From NCBI GenBank assembly GCA_003024785.1, contig PUQB01000052.1, forward strand, positions 618,375 through 682,374: a DNA stretch of 64,000 bases, written 5' to 3'. This stretch comes from Selaginella tamariscina. Lineage: Eukaryota; Streptophyta; Lycopodiopsida; Selaginellales; Selaginellaceae. Shown piece by piece: positions 35,227 to 46,500 of the stretch. A program made the position numbers and the translations under genes. The first letter of the stretch is position 1. The number at the start of each line of letters is the position of its first letter. The notes below the pieces were generated by a model. That model saw only the letters and a list, made by a program, of their open reading frames with translations. It was not told the origin of the DNA and searched no databases.

Positions 35227-36574
35227 CAATTCAAAATATATTTATACACACATATACCTTTAAATCCATGATAAGTGCCCTAAACATGTTTTTTAATGAA
35301 AATATATTACAATGTGGAGAATAGATAAAAATAATTATAAATATGAATATATGTAAAAATTAAAATATGAAGAAGTGTTTTTTACAAGGTGAACCACTAT
35401 ACTGAAAATCTCTCTATCATGCACATACGCATGCGCATGTACATATGCATACGCATGGAGTGAGAGAGTATATCTATATACCCGATCCTTAATAAGGGAG
35501 CGAGTTTTTAAGATTTTTAAAACACCCAGGAAGGCAAAGAAGCAATTGTTGCTAGGTATATTATACATATAATATAAATTTATATATATAATTTTTAATA
35601 TTAAGGTTGAATTTAATTAACATAATGCACTTGCAAATATATAATTAAAAACATGATAATAGTGATAGGAAGTATATATAAGCCATGTTACATAATTTAA
35701 AGAAAATCTCTCACACTGATTTTTATTTATAAACAAAACAAAATTCACATAGTTGTATTAATGGCAAAGTTAAATATGTAATATTAATATATATGATTAT
35801 TATATACATATGTATAAATTGCGTTCAAATCTATTAAACAATTTTTTTATAATAGTTATATTAATAAGTTAAACTTGAATGTATAATATTTGAACCGAGT
35901 GGAACTATCTTGCATAGAATAATCGCTTTAAGGTATGTTTTATGGATTGAATTAAATTTGTGTTTGATATTTTTGTCAAAAGTTTAATACATTCATCTTT
36001 TTGAACGTACATTTTATACTATAAGTTTTTACACTATGAGTGCGATGTTGATTTAACAAGAAGAAGACATACTATTATAATACACATATACAATAAAATA
36101 TATTTCATATATAAATATAAATACTTTAACAATGCATAATTAGAAGACTACAATCAGGTGTAGATTCATTGACTGAACTATATACATATCCATTTTATTA
36201 TTTAGCTAGATTTGCTCAGTCTAGCCTAGGATTCGTCCTTATCTCGATATGTATATTTAAATTAGTAAACGTATTGCATGTATATACACCGTATAAACTT
36301 AAACCCTAAACCCTATTAGTAATATAATTTATGTTTTATCATAATAATATCATATTATATATACATTAAACCAGAGAATGTACGTTTGTATATAGGTTTG
36401 CGTACAGTAAGGTTTACCAACTTTGTGTACGCGGGTGGGTAGATGTCGACGTCCAACGGAAATATCTCCGTTACATAAATATATGTAATAATGATTTTGT
36501 GCTTGCATTGAGGGTTTAGGGCATAAATTAAATTTAGTATGGTTATAGTTTAATATTTTCTCTCTCTTCTTGCT
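33959..36574. repeat. AT-rich upstream part of tandem unit A
   Basis: No gene seen. It matches 50030-52130, 56400-58110 and 61500-63880 in order. Shared landmarks include the block TTGCATAGATAATCGCTC (variant at 35913, then 51549, 57463, 63588), the phrase TTTATAAACAAAACAAAAT and a TA microsatellite. It probably represents a large intron or flank duplicated with the GBP-like exons. Confidence 0.7.
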
Positions 36575-37047
36575 ATGAGCGATCCTTCCCACGATCATGG
36601 CGCTACATTGGTCGGCCTCGAATTTCATACTCTTTCTTCTCATGATATTGTAAGTATGTGTGGGTTTATTATTATTCTGTGAAAAATCGAATTTTTTGGA
36701 AAATAGGCATTTAATATTGAAAAATCTTCATTTCTCAATGTTTCTTGTGAGAAATCCGCATTTTTCAAGGTTTCTATGTGAAAAACCGGCATTTTTAAGG
36801 GTTCCGTGTGCAAAATCGATGTTTTATGTTGAATCCGCATTTTTCTAAGGTTTTATGTAAAAAATCGGCATTTTAATCATAGAAATGTTCAATCTGTGTG
36901 CATTTCTTACATAGATTCTGTGTACGGTTGCATTTATTAATATTATGTCTTTCTCCGATGAATGAGATTATATACATGAAGTTTTCTATGAAAAATTAGC
37001 ATTTTAAGCTGAGATTATATACAGTCCTAAACACACACGCACACAGA

Positions 37048-37079
<32 letters not shown>

Positions 37080-37086
37080 TCTCTCT

Positions 37087-37133
<47 letters not shown>

Positions 37134-38495
37134 GGGAGCTATTCAGCATAAGAGAGGCATAAGTCGAATATGCTGCTTACAGAGCAGGTATGGTGAATAC
37201 TTACACGTGTATGTCGATGTATGTGTTTGTGGTATTTGTAATCTGGGCGTATCCGCTGGATAACGTATATAGTTTGCCTATATGCATTTCATTCACTACA
37301 TTGTGTATACGCCTATTATAAAAATGTGTCATGTATGTGTTGTTGTATGTAGTACATGTGTGTTTATACCGTTTGTATGTCTGCATGTAGTAGTGCTCTT
37401 TTTTTCTGTATATGTTCATAAACAAGAACTTGTATAAAACAATATGCACGAGAGATATATTATGTACGATTGCTCACGATAGGTATATGCAGCTGTAGTG
37501 CTGCTGGAGCTTGTCCAGCAGCTGCACGTGAGCAATCAGACTCGGCAGGAATGTAGACGGAAGCATGACACTGTTCTTACCGAGGCTCGATCTACTGCCT
37601 CGTATACTACTCTCCAGGAACGTGGAAGTAAGCAGCAGCAACAAAAGAAGATGCTTGAGCCGAGTTCACCTCCAACTCTCACCAAAAGGTGGGTATCTTG
37701 TGTGTGGTGTGTGCGTGTGTTTGAATGAGCATCGTCGGTAAGTCATGTACCTTGTCAGTTTTCTACTTATACATGGTGTGGCACAAATATTGTACATGTA
37801 TGACTTTGGCGGAATGTGTATACCAACAAATATATGTTTAGCTGTGCTCATAAAATTTTGTATGATATGTACGGATTGATATACGTATTCACTCTGATAC
37901 ACATATGTCACACATTCTCTTCCCATGGGTAGTTGATTTTCTTTTGTTTCCGCAGGAGGCTTTGCTAAATAAAATCCAAGGAAAGCTGGAGCAGAGTGAG
38001 CGTGTTGTGAGTGACTTGAAGGCTAGATTACAGGTAAGCTTCAGTTCCATAAAACGATTCTTAGTGAGTTGTTGTGAGCTGCATCTCTGGCCAACATCTT
38101 GTATATAACGTATATTTACTTGCTAAATAAGAACACCTCTTCATAAGTATAGAGTGACATCATGCTTCAACCGTTAATTTTCTTAACATCAAATATTATG
38201 GTATATTCTACTAGCATACTAGTACGTAAACTATGTTGTGTCATAACCCATGTATATTGCGAGCAAAAGTTAAAGTTCAATAAACTATATTTAACAATTT
38301 CATTTGCAATGGTCAGGCACAGGAATCCAGATCGGTGGCCGAGGAAGAAGAGCTCGCAACACTACGTCCGGAGGCAAACCATTATCAAACGACGGCAATG
38401 GAGAAAAGAGAAGGCCAGAAAGGCACGCCGAAATGATAGCAAGAGAACGTGATACCCTCCTAAAAGAGCTCGAAAAGGCTCGACTAGTTGAATAG
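36575..38495 (+). pseudogene. GBP-like C-terminal coiled-coil exons, unit A
   Basis: Part of a plant guanylate-binding-like protein, whose C-terminal half is a long coiled coil. Candidate exons: 36575-36649 (SDPSHDHGATLVGLEFHTLS; role uncertain), about 37141-37187, about 37486-37690 (SAAG, AAREQS-like, ERGSKQQQQ), 37956-38033 (EALLNKIQGKLEQSERVVSD, intact, 26 codons), and 38317-38495 (AQESRSVAEEEELATL...). The third exon has lost about 20 bp compared with unit B. The fifth has an internal deletion, and a stop (TAG for the CAG of unit B) at its end. The later exons of units B and C are missing. The order and wording of these blocks match the family's coiled coil. As it stands it cannot encode a full product. 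Confidence 0.7.
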
Positions 38496-38571
38496 GTTAG
38501 TATTGACTTATTATGTCAGTAAGGTCGCTTAATTTTACTCACAATAGAGATGTATACAACTTGATGTTGCA

Positions 38572-39100
38572 CTGGAGACATATATGAAATCTATGGATAA
38601 GAACCTCACACCAGACTTCGTAAGTACATACGTCTAATCGTTATTATATGCGTGTGTTCTGTGTGTAGGGTGTTGTGTTTGTATATAACTGACAGATGTT
38701 TGCAAGGGACTGTACAAGAAGCATATATAAGCGGTTCAATCTTCTCTCGCTGTCTACAGTGCTGAGGCTGTTGGAGCTGGCAACATTAGAGCAAAATACG
38801 AAAGGCAATTGCTCACGTCTATGAAGAAGCATTTCGAGGTACTAGCCTCAATATGATATGAATTAGCCGTACTGCTTATAGATAACGCGCGGCCCGCGGG
38901 TATGCGTACGTATGTACACTGCTTAGCTTATCCACTAAGTAATATTGATTTGTTGATATTCAGCTTACTGACATTCTTCTCATGCAGGACTACAAGCAGA
39001 AAGCTGCCATGGAAGCGGAGCTGAAGTGTCTTAAAGCGATAGAAAACATGGACAGAAAGCTTAGAGTAGCATGCCATTCACCAAAAATGCATCATTGCAG
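38572..39100 (+). CDS. GBP-like helical middle-domain exons (partial)
   Basis: Three exons with GT-AG borders: about 38572-38619 (LETYMKSMDKNLTPDF), 38760-38838 (AEAVGAGNIRAKYERQLLTS, then MKKHFE) and 38998-39100 (DYKQKAAMEAELKCLKAIEN, MDRKLRVACHS). These match the helical domain that precedes the coiled coil in plant GBP-like proteins, so in gene order they belong upstream of C-terminal exons. They lie downstream of unit A and upstream of unit B. If expressed with unit B they would be joined across a 13 kb intron now filled with inserted DNA. The N-terminal GTPase domain is not in the window. Confidence 0.65.
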
Positions 39101-39195
39101 GTATGACTATCAATCATTATTGTAATATATAAATTGATATATTAACTATATGCATATTATGTCATTTATATAACTAATACCCGCTCTCTTGATAA

Positions 39196-39438
39196 CATAT
39201 ACATATACACATATATATATATATATATATACCTATATACCTATATACATACATATATTATGTGTACTAGTATCTGTATAATTTATTATTTATCTATCTC
39301 TCGCACACACACACAACACAACACACACTCCTGTAATACATATACATATACATATATATGTGTGTGTGTGTGTGTATCTGTATATTTATCTAATTTGTCT
39401 ATCTCTCAACACACGCACTCTCCTACACACACATATAC

Positions 39439-39502
<64 letters not shown>
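39196..39502. repeat. TA / TG / CA microsatellite cluster
   Basis: Runs of (TA)n near 39212-39231 and 39436-39461 and (TG)n near 39360-39374 and 39462-39500, ending directly at the palindromic array. The reading frames over it are low-complexity artefacts. Confidence 0.9.
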
Positions 39503-40520
39503 CGGCGGATTAATCCCGCCGCCATTTCAAGCAGGTTATTCGGTTAGCCAAATGAGTGGCGGATTAATCCCGTTGCCTACGCATGCCCTGCGCGGAATAG
39601 GGCGGGATTTATCCCGTCGCCATTGACCTGCCCGAAGGGCCTAGGCGGCGGGATTAATCCCACCGAATTCTGCACAGGGCATTGGCGTCCGGTGGGATTA
39701 ATCAAGTCGCCTACGCATGCCTGCGCAGAATCGAGCGGGATTTATCCTGCTGCCATTGGCCTGCCTGAAGGGCCTAGGCGGCGGGATTAATCCCGTCGGA
39801 TTCCGCACAGAGCATTGACGTCTGGCAGGATTAATCCCGGCCTATGCATGCCCTGCGTGAATGAGCAGGATTTATCCCGCCAAAGGCCTGCTGAAGGGCC
39901 TAGGCGACGGATTAATCCCGCAATTCCGCACAGGGCATTGGCGTTGGCGGGATTAATCCCGCCGCTAAGGCTTGAGTGAAGGGCCTGAGCGGCGGGATTA
40001 ATCCGCCGCGTACGTATGCCCTGCACGGAATCGGGCGGGATTTATCCCACCGCCAAAGGCCTGAAGGGCCTAGGCGGCGGATTAATCCCCCGATTCCGCG
40101 TAGGGTTGGCGTCCGCGGGATTAATCCGGCTAGGGCCAGTGACGGGATTAATCCCGCCGAGCCTTCAATGCCTGTTGGAGGAATGAATCCCGCCACCCTT
40201 CCTTTTTTTTCCATTGGTGAGTCGGACCAATCCCAAACGTTTGTCTGAACGTAGAAGGTTTACAACATACCAATGGAGAGACTGGGAAGGGTGGCGAGAT
40301 TCATTTAACCATCCCTTACATGGTGGGCGAGATTAATCCCGCCTTTCTGGAGTCACTGAAGGGGTGTGAAATAAATCCTGCCAGTTCTCTCTGAGACCGA
40401 GAAGGGTGGCAAGATTAATTCCGCACTCCCGTTCAAGGCCTCCAGAAAGGTGGCGAGATTAATCCCGCCCACTCTTTCAGGAGGCATTGAAGGGGTGGCG
40501 AGATTAATCCCGCCGCACCT
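39500..40520. repeat. Long palindromic array, about 23 units
   Basis: GATTAATCC- or GATTTATCC-centred units recur every 35-50 bp from 39505 to 40515; full-form units include 39947 and 40142. In the first two thirds the spacers alternate between CCTACGCATGCCCTGCGCGG and a GCCTGAAGGGCCTAGGC type, both themselves near-palindromic. The last third has GGCGAGATTAATCCCGCC units with other spacers. The array ends about 340 bp before the ParB-like gene's first exon, so it sits in that gene's promoter position. Short frames through it are Gly/Ile/Asn/Pro-rich artefacts. Confidence 0.92.
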
Positions 40521-40857
40521 TCCATGTGAATATATATGTGTATTAGTATATATAAGTTGCATATCTCATTTTATTTACTTTTATCATCTTATCATAATAT
40601 TTCGAGTAAAAGCTAGGAATCTATGTAAAACTGTCCAGAGCTCACATTTGTGGTGGTTCTAAAACGAAATGTTATCTTTCTTTTGCACTAGCACAAATGT
40701 GAGCTTTGGACAGTTAATTCCGTCCACTTCTCTCTGTGTATTATTTTTGTATATTCGGGTTTATACAAGTGTGTGTGCGTTTTTATATGATTTGTATTCA
40801 TAGTGTATTATTTTGCAGAAGGACGATTTAATTAAACAAGGAGATCGAGTCATTAGT
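40521..40857. other. Short leader between array and ParB-like gene
   Basis: AT-rich. It contains an inverted pair: AACTGTCCAGAGCTCACATT at 40629-40648 and, about 40 bp on, AATGTGAGCTTTGGACAGTT at 40696-40715, a stem of about 20 bp with two mismatches. It may be part of the promoter or leader. Confidence 0.55.
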
Positions 40858-43800
40858 ATGGAGTCGTCGTCAAATTCTGGGTAAGAATTAAAATAAAATC
40901 TGTTATACTCGGATATGTGCTTGAACTAATCATTTTTGTATTCAGATGTGGAATTGAGGTGACATTAAAGACGAGAGCAGGAGAAGAGATGGGCAGGGGG
41001 ATTCTGGAATCAACTTGGCCATATTTCAAACTAAACGGGAAGCGCATTGGAAAACCATGGTTGCTTCAAACTAACCTCTGTCACATCGCATGGACAAGCA
41101 AAACAATGGAAAGTGGGTGTGCTAGTCAAGCATCCGAAAGCATGCTGCGAACCCAGATTGAGATGCTCGACACATATGCCTTGTTCCATCCAATGTCACG
41201 TTCTCGGATCCAGAGGTCGCCAGTTACAACATTAATTTCGGGTGGTTTTGTCGACTTGTGGATAATGACGTTCACGTGTTCACTAATGATGTTGACCGTG
41301 GAGTTCTTCTTCAACTCAACGAAAGCCCATCTATGGAGGGGATCCAACTGGATGTCTACTTCGAAGATCTTCAGACTCATCGAGTAGGTGTATTCTCAGG
41401 AGATATTGCTTCACAATACAGAAAATCACAAGTGGAGCAATCTTCCCTCTTCACATTGAAGAAGAACAGCGACATCATAAGGAGATTGAGAGGGTGGCTT
41501 GGTCTCAGGTTCTTTACAGATCACGTTCAATTTGCTTAGCAAATTTCGGGAGCTGGAAGAGTGTGCCGAGAACATTAGAACAGCATCAATCGGGGATCAC
41601 ACATGTTGATTCGGATCGTAGAAGAAAATCATCGTCGTTTTGTCAGCTGCACCTGTGGCGTCCCATGCTGCAATAAGCCACAAGGAAATGATGTTGGATG
41701 ATAGGATTTACGATGTAGGGTTAAGTATTGCAGCGTCAACCCAAACTTCAATTACAGGCCACTCAATCAGGAACGTGTAGCTGAGCTCATGGAGAAGATG
41801 AAGGACGACAATTCTTACACCGTTCCACATAATGCTGTTTTGTGCGCATACTACGAGAGAAACAAAGGCGCTGACAAAGTGTGGATCACAACACCGGAAC
41901 AAATGAGGAAGGTTCAGACGGAGAATAGAAAATCATCAGTACTACATCATTAGTGGCCAGCACACAATAACGGCAGCCCAACGACTTCTCGACGAACACA
42001 ACAAAGGAACGATGGCAACAAAACTTTCCGAGCATACCCGTGAGAAGCTGACGAAAAGATCGGCGTTTTTAGCAAGCCGAATCTCACAATCGAGCAGTAC
42101 CATAAGTTATCGGCGGAATGGGACGGCTGCAGACACCAACCACTACAACAGCAAAATATGGGAGAAGTTCAAACACACGCGAGCCGTGTGGGAATCTCTT
42201 CAGCGACCACAAAGAGCTACTGTAGGGAATACACAATCTGCGGACTACCGGGTAAGCAAATTTTTGGGCTGGGATTTATCTCGCCGGTATATTAATTTTT
42301 TTTCAGAGAGTTGAAGAAATTGTAGCAGTTGATTTTGCCCAGGTGGGCGGGAAGGAAACATCCTTTTTGATGATGTTGATTTCTTGTCCCGAGGATAGGA
42401 TCTTTGCGAAATGGTTGGGGATTATGGAATCCTTTGCAAAAGGAACACTGAAGAAGAAGCAGACAAGTGAAGTGGAGCCCTCAGAGAAGTCTGCAAAGAA
42501 ACCCAGTAAGACGCCGAAGGCTAAGTCTGTTCAATCTATAAAGGATGTAGACAACGATTTCAAGCTCACATGGTTGAAGCCTTTAAATGGAACAACGATG
42601 GAGGAGATGGAAGTCTTGGCTGATTTGGTGATTGATGGCAAATTACAGATTAACAACAGCAGCCCCACCTCTCCTTTTCATCTCAAGGCAATGGAGTTGA
42701 AGACGGTCAGGCACTTCAAGGAGTGGTTGGGAATACACTGCCACAAACTGGGTTGGATTTCGGCTTCAACATACGAAGAGGTCAGCAAATATTTGCATGT
42801 GACAAATGATGATATGCTTGTCGAATGGGTGAATCAATCGGAAGATCTGGGCAAGAATCTATTGCACGCCAACGCCAAAAGGAGAACATTGCGATGACGC
42901 CTTCTCTTATGGCAGTCCTTCAGCAGCGGAGAACCGAGTTGAACCTTATAAAGGAGGATGCTACGAATCACGACAAGCCCTACATTGTTGTTGGATTCGG
43001 AGACTTTATGGGGTACCATCACTGCTTGTAGGAAACCGTTTCAATTGTTCGTGATGGATCGGGGGTGTCAAAAAATCCTTCGACAGACAGGACACTAGAG
43101 GATTTGGTGGAGAAACTTAGCCGTGCAAGCATGTACAAAGAAGGTATTTATTATTGAATTCATACTTGCACTCTTGACTGATATCTACGTTTTCAGGTAT
43201 TTATTTCTTGATTCTTGCTCATGTCACCGATACCTTTGCCTTTGCCAAGAGGAATAAACATCGTTGGACAGGATTTTATATGAATGATGCTGATCCGAAG
43301 TGCATTGATTCGGTTGTTCACTTGGTTGTTAGGAATGCGCCAAATTTCAAACTTCCAAATGACTGGCCAGGCATCTGTTTGCACTCCAACGGCCCTGAAC
43401 CTCCATCCGATACACCGATAGCTGAGAGTGACGTATTCGGCAATGTACGTTATCCAAACATCACAAGTCAAGCGGCACGGAGCATCGTCAACTTGATCAG
43501 GGGTCCTCACAGTGATGCGTGGGTTTTTGACTACTGCACTAGGGGGTCCGTCTTGAAGGAGTGTTACCTTCGGATACATGTGTGTTTGCCGTTGAAAAGG
43601 ATAAGACCATGGTTGAGGACCTGAACAAGTGGATAGATAGGTTCTCAACTGACTACCCCAACAAATCCATAAGGAGTATTTGAGAAAGTTCCCTCCGATA
43701 AGTGCGATAGCTCTGAAGACGAATCTGGTTCAATGTCGGAGTCTGAACGAACTTCAATCAGATATTAGACCGGAAGTTATCTCGAGGAGTACAGAACATT

Positions 43801-43931
43801 CACACACTCCATTACCCATGGAAACATCAACAAAGATACGAGAAGATCTTGAACCATCTCACAAGCGGCTTAGACCTTCTTCGCCTCACTCAGAAGGTAA
43901 TAGCGAAGAAGAATTGTTAATGAGTTCTTAG
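40858..43931 (+). pseudogene. ParB/sulfiredoxin-like plus methyltransferase-like protein (most complete copy)
   Basis: Start ATG near 40858, then a 65 bp GT-AG intron. An N-terminal region of unknown fold follows (EVTLKTRAGEEMGRGILEST, later NDVDRGVLLQLNESPSMEG). A ParB-like segment lies at about 41735-42020: YRPLNQERVAELMEKMK, a spacer, then YYIISGQHTITAAQRLLDEH, laid out like the ParB N-terminal box with the GxxR-type motif as SGQHT. A second intron (about 42251-42306) is followed by a basic Lys/Ser/Pro linker and VRHFKEWLGIHCHKLGW. The C-terminal methyltransferase-like patch lies near 43515-43610 (AWVFDYC, GSVLKECYL, VFAVEKD), with an acidic tail to the stop at 43929. Frameshifts occur near 41080, 41180, 41540, 41930, 42150, 42890, 43000 and 43575. 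ParB-domain/DNA-methylase fusions are common in bacteria and phages, which supports the reading. The fold assignment is still by eye. Confidence 0.5.
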
Positions 43932-44131
43932 AGTGACGAATAGTTGTAAATGAGTGTAACATAAGGCATTTTTGTATATTTCGTTTATATTTGTACAGAA
44001 AATAAATTCTCAAGGATTAATGAAGCTTTTAGTTCAAACATGGGTCACACATTAACAAGGTAAATAATATACCTTGATAATTTTAAGGTCAGCTAATTAT
44101 CATTTTGCAGATGTAATGAAACATTGAGAAC

Positions 44132-45350
44132 ATGGATTTTCAGCATTGGCATGAGGTAAGAGAGGGGTTTGGCGACAATTTCTTGTGCCACATGTCAGAA
44201 TGACAGAGTTCATGCAGGAAATGGATAATAATGCAGCTCAAAACATCGTTACCATGGGGGCCACTTCAGTTTTTTCATCATCATTTTTATTGGCTTCAGT
44301 TCCGAAATCAATTTCTTCAGCGCATGCAATATCTGAATCTTGTAAGGATGATGTACAATTAAATGATGAAGGGATAGGCAACGAGATAGTGTCAACGGAT
44401 AAATGTGAAAGGGAGCAAACAAGTGATTTGCAAAGTATTCAAGAGGCAACGCTATCCATGTTACTCATGGCCATATTGTGTTGTTGGATGTCAATGGTGT
44501 TCTGCTTCATCGACAAAGGCCCGAGGATAGGAAAAAAGAAATCAAACAAGGAGATTTCATTCCTTGTCATGGTAAATTTCGATATGATATTATTTTTCGT
44601 CCAGGGTTGGATCGTCTCTTTCAAAAGCTTAAGGAGATGGGTGCGCTTGTGGGGATTTGGTCATGCATGCAGATTCAACTTAACACCGCTGTTGAATTTG
44701 CTTAAGAAACATTGTAGTGTTGCAGAAGAGGTGATTCGTAAAGATTGGATTTTTGACCAGCGAATGTGTTATAAACCTCTCGAATTTCACAATATAAGAA
44801 AGGAAAGCAAGCCATACTTCTTCAAGAATGAAAGAATAATTGGGACTCATGGGGAGATCAGTCGCTTAAGGATAATGAAGAATGCACATATCTTAGTAGA
44901 CGACTCTCCTCAGAAGGCTATGCTCAACCAAAACATTGCTTGTATTCATCCAATCACTTTCGATCCATATTCTGATACGATATCATGGATGAGCTAGTGA
45001 ACTACTTGGATACGTGCCTCAGAAAGAAGAATCTCGAAAATTTTGTGAGCAGTATCCACCGTATCAAACATTTCCTGAAGCTTTTCTTTCTCGTGATTTT
45101 GAATTTTATAAAATGAAGGATAGCAACCGGGCGCTTTATAATATTATTCTTAAGGAACGTCATTTTTAGATGAGCCTTTATGCAGACCTCTTATTACATC
45201 TTATGTATTAACAAGGATGGCAACTCCCAATTGCATTCGTGAGAGTGTAAGTGGTGGCAACAACATCAAGATATTGACCAAAATGATTTGATTAATCCGG
45301 AGAGTGATGATTTAGACAAAATGAGGAGATTTTCTGTATGTTAGGAAGAA
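44132..45350 (+). pseudogene. FCP1-homology (HAD) phosphatase-like gene, most complete copy
   Basis: Short first exon (ATG near 44132), intron 44156-44217, then EMDNNAAQNIVTMG and an acidic/serine region. The HAD domain follows: GHIVLLDVNGVLLHRQRP near 44470-44520, FRPGLDRLFQKLKEMG near 44600-44645, GIWSCM, KDWIFDQRMC near 44735, ILVDDSPQKAMLNQN near 44890-44935, and YLDTCLRKKNLENF near 45005. FCP1-type phosphatases transfer phosphate through the first Asp of DxDxT. Here the motif is D-x-N-G, as in a plant subgroup of FCP1-like proteins. Frameshifts near 44455, 44535, 44665 and 44990 break it. It lies 200 bp downstream of the ParB-like gene on the same strand and its tail runs to the transposon end. 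A transposition role is unknown. Confidence 0.65.
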
Positions 45351-45650
45351 AGTATTTATAAAAAATTAACATGTTGATAAGAAAATGATTTCATTTGTAA
45401 TTATGTTTGATAGTATTTCTTAATTATTGTAAACTATTTTTAGAATAATATGAATATTCTAAGATATTTTAGGAATATTCCTTACTAAGTAAGGTTATTG
45501 AAGGATTAATTAATTAATTAATTAATATTTAAGGCTTAATTACATATTAATTAAATGATTAATTAATAATTAAAACTTAAGTATTAATTAGTAATTTATT
45601 TTATATTCCCATTTTCACGTATCATGCCCACTTTAGTTACAACGTGCATT
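45351..45650 (+). mobile_element. AT-rich subterminal region and terminal repeat of copy 4
   Basis: ATTAATTAATTAA-rich stretch matching 13868-14105 and 27888-28137 in reverse, with the conserved ACCTTACTTAGTAAGGAATA palindrome-like block (here near 45470-45495). The terminal repeat is at 45621-45650. No gene. Confidence 0.8.
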
Positions 45651-45840
45651 TATGTATGATGTGTATGTATGAGAGAAGAGAGACAGAACATATTATGGTC
45701 ATGATGATGTGTATGTATGAGAGAAGAGAGACAGTACATACTATGGATAATGCATGATGTGTATGTTGAGAGAAAGAGACAGTACATATTAATATAAATC
45801 ATGCATGGTGTTTATGTATGAGAGAAGAGAGAGAGTGTTA
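45651..45840. repeat. Tandem repeat of about 50 bp, four units
   Basis: Units contain GATGTGTATGTATGAGAGAA and GAGAGACAGTACATA with small gaps; a fifth partial copy lies near 45980-46020. Confidence 0.75.
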
Positions 45841-45848
45841 ACAAATTA

Positions 45849-46500
45849 AATTCATACACATTGCATATATTAGTACATATACATACACACGTGTATACAA
45901 ATACATACATACATAATATTACATGTGTAAATTCAATGTGTTACATAGGGTTTAGGGTTTAGGTTTAGGGTTTAGGATGGGTCATGCATGATGTGTATGT
46001 ATGAGAAAAGAGAGAGTGTTAAAAAATTAATTTTGTACACATTGCATATATTAATACACATATATACATACATATTATACACAGTTACATACATAGTACA
46101 TAAACATATGTAAGTCCCAATGTAGAGTGTGTGTAATTATAAATATTTGGTTTTGGTTTTAAACTCTATATCATAAATAGAAAGCTAGATGCTTTATCTA
46201 TATCATGATCCACTCATCGGCTTGTGCATGTGTGCATATGTGTCTCTGTAAGTGCTTTTAATGCGTGTGCACGTGTATATATAAATTTATAATTGTGTTT
46301 ATATATGTGTGCAAAACAAACATCAAATAATTAAGAAAATAATATTAATAAACACACTATAACATATTTTAAATTATACATAATAAATATGATTTTATCT
46401 AATATAGCCATATATAGTTTTAATAATTATATTAATTTAATATTGATATAAGGTTTAACATTGGAATATTCTTGAAATAATAAGAAATTAATTGAGAAAA
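45849..46500 (-). mobile_element. Second copy of the 0.7 kb AT-rich repeat (inverted)
   Basis: Reverse-complement match to 16797-17495, interrupted near 45945-46035 by telomere-like and tandem-repeat sequence. No reading frame. It is probably the same non-autonomous element family. Confidence 0.55.
45949..45981 (+). repeat. Short telomere-type repeat (TAGGGTTTAGGGTTT...)
   Basis: About four TTTAGGG units, one shortened to TTTAGG-T. It matches the common plant telomere repeat. Being interior and very short, it is an interstitial trace and not a chromosome end. Confidence 0.8.

Larger units (their letters stand above)
39170..45650 (+). mobile_element. TIR transposon copy 4: half element with ParB-like and FCP1-like genes
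   Basis: From left: microsatellite, palindromic array, the ParB-like/methyltransferase-like gene, the FCP1-like gene, AT-rich subterminal DNA, and a terminal repeat at 45621-45650 (ATCATGCCCACTTTAGTTAC). The DUF7869 half is absent. This is the longest version of the ParB-like/FCP1 side in the window. It sits inside the GBP-like tandem array. The left border is approximate because it runs into microsatellite DNA. Confidence 0.65.

Noticed and set aside
39260-39626. Long reading frames over 39260-39626 that look like Cys/Val-rich or Gly/Ile-rich proteins
   Set aside because: They are translations of TG/TA microsatellites and of the palindromic array; no protein-like composition.
39787-40248. 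Gly/Ile/Asn/Pro-rich repeated peptides on both strands (LIPP, GGINPA)
   Set aside because: They come from the palindrome, which reads similarly on both strands; a non-coding array explains them.
39500-40520. Possible CRISPR-like array (regular repeats with spacers)
   Set aside because: Spacers are themselves repeated, repeats are degenerate and palindromic, and the context is eukaryotic with no cas genes.
45949-45981. A true telomere or chromosome end
   Set aside because: Only about four imperfect TTTAGGG units, embedded in other sequence on both sides.
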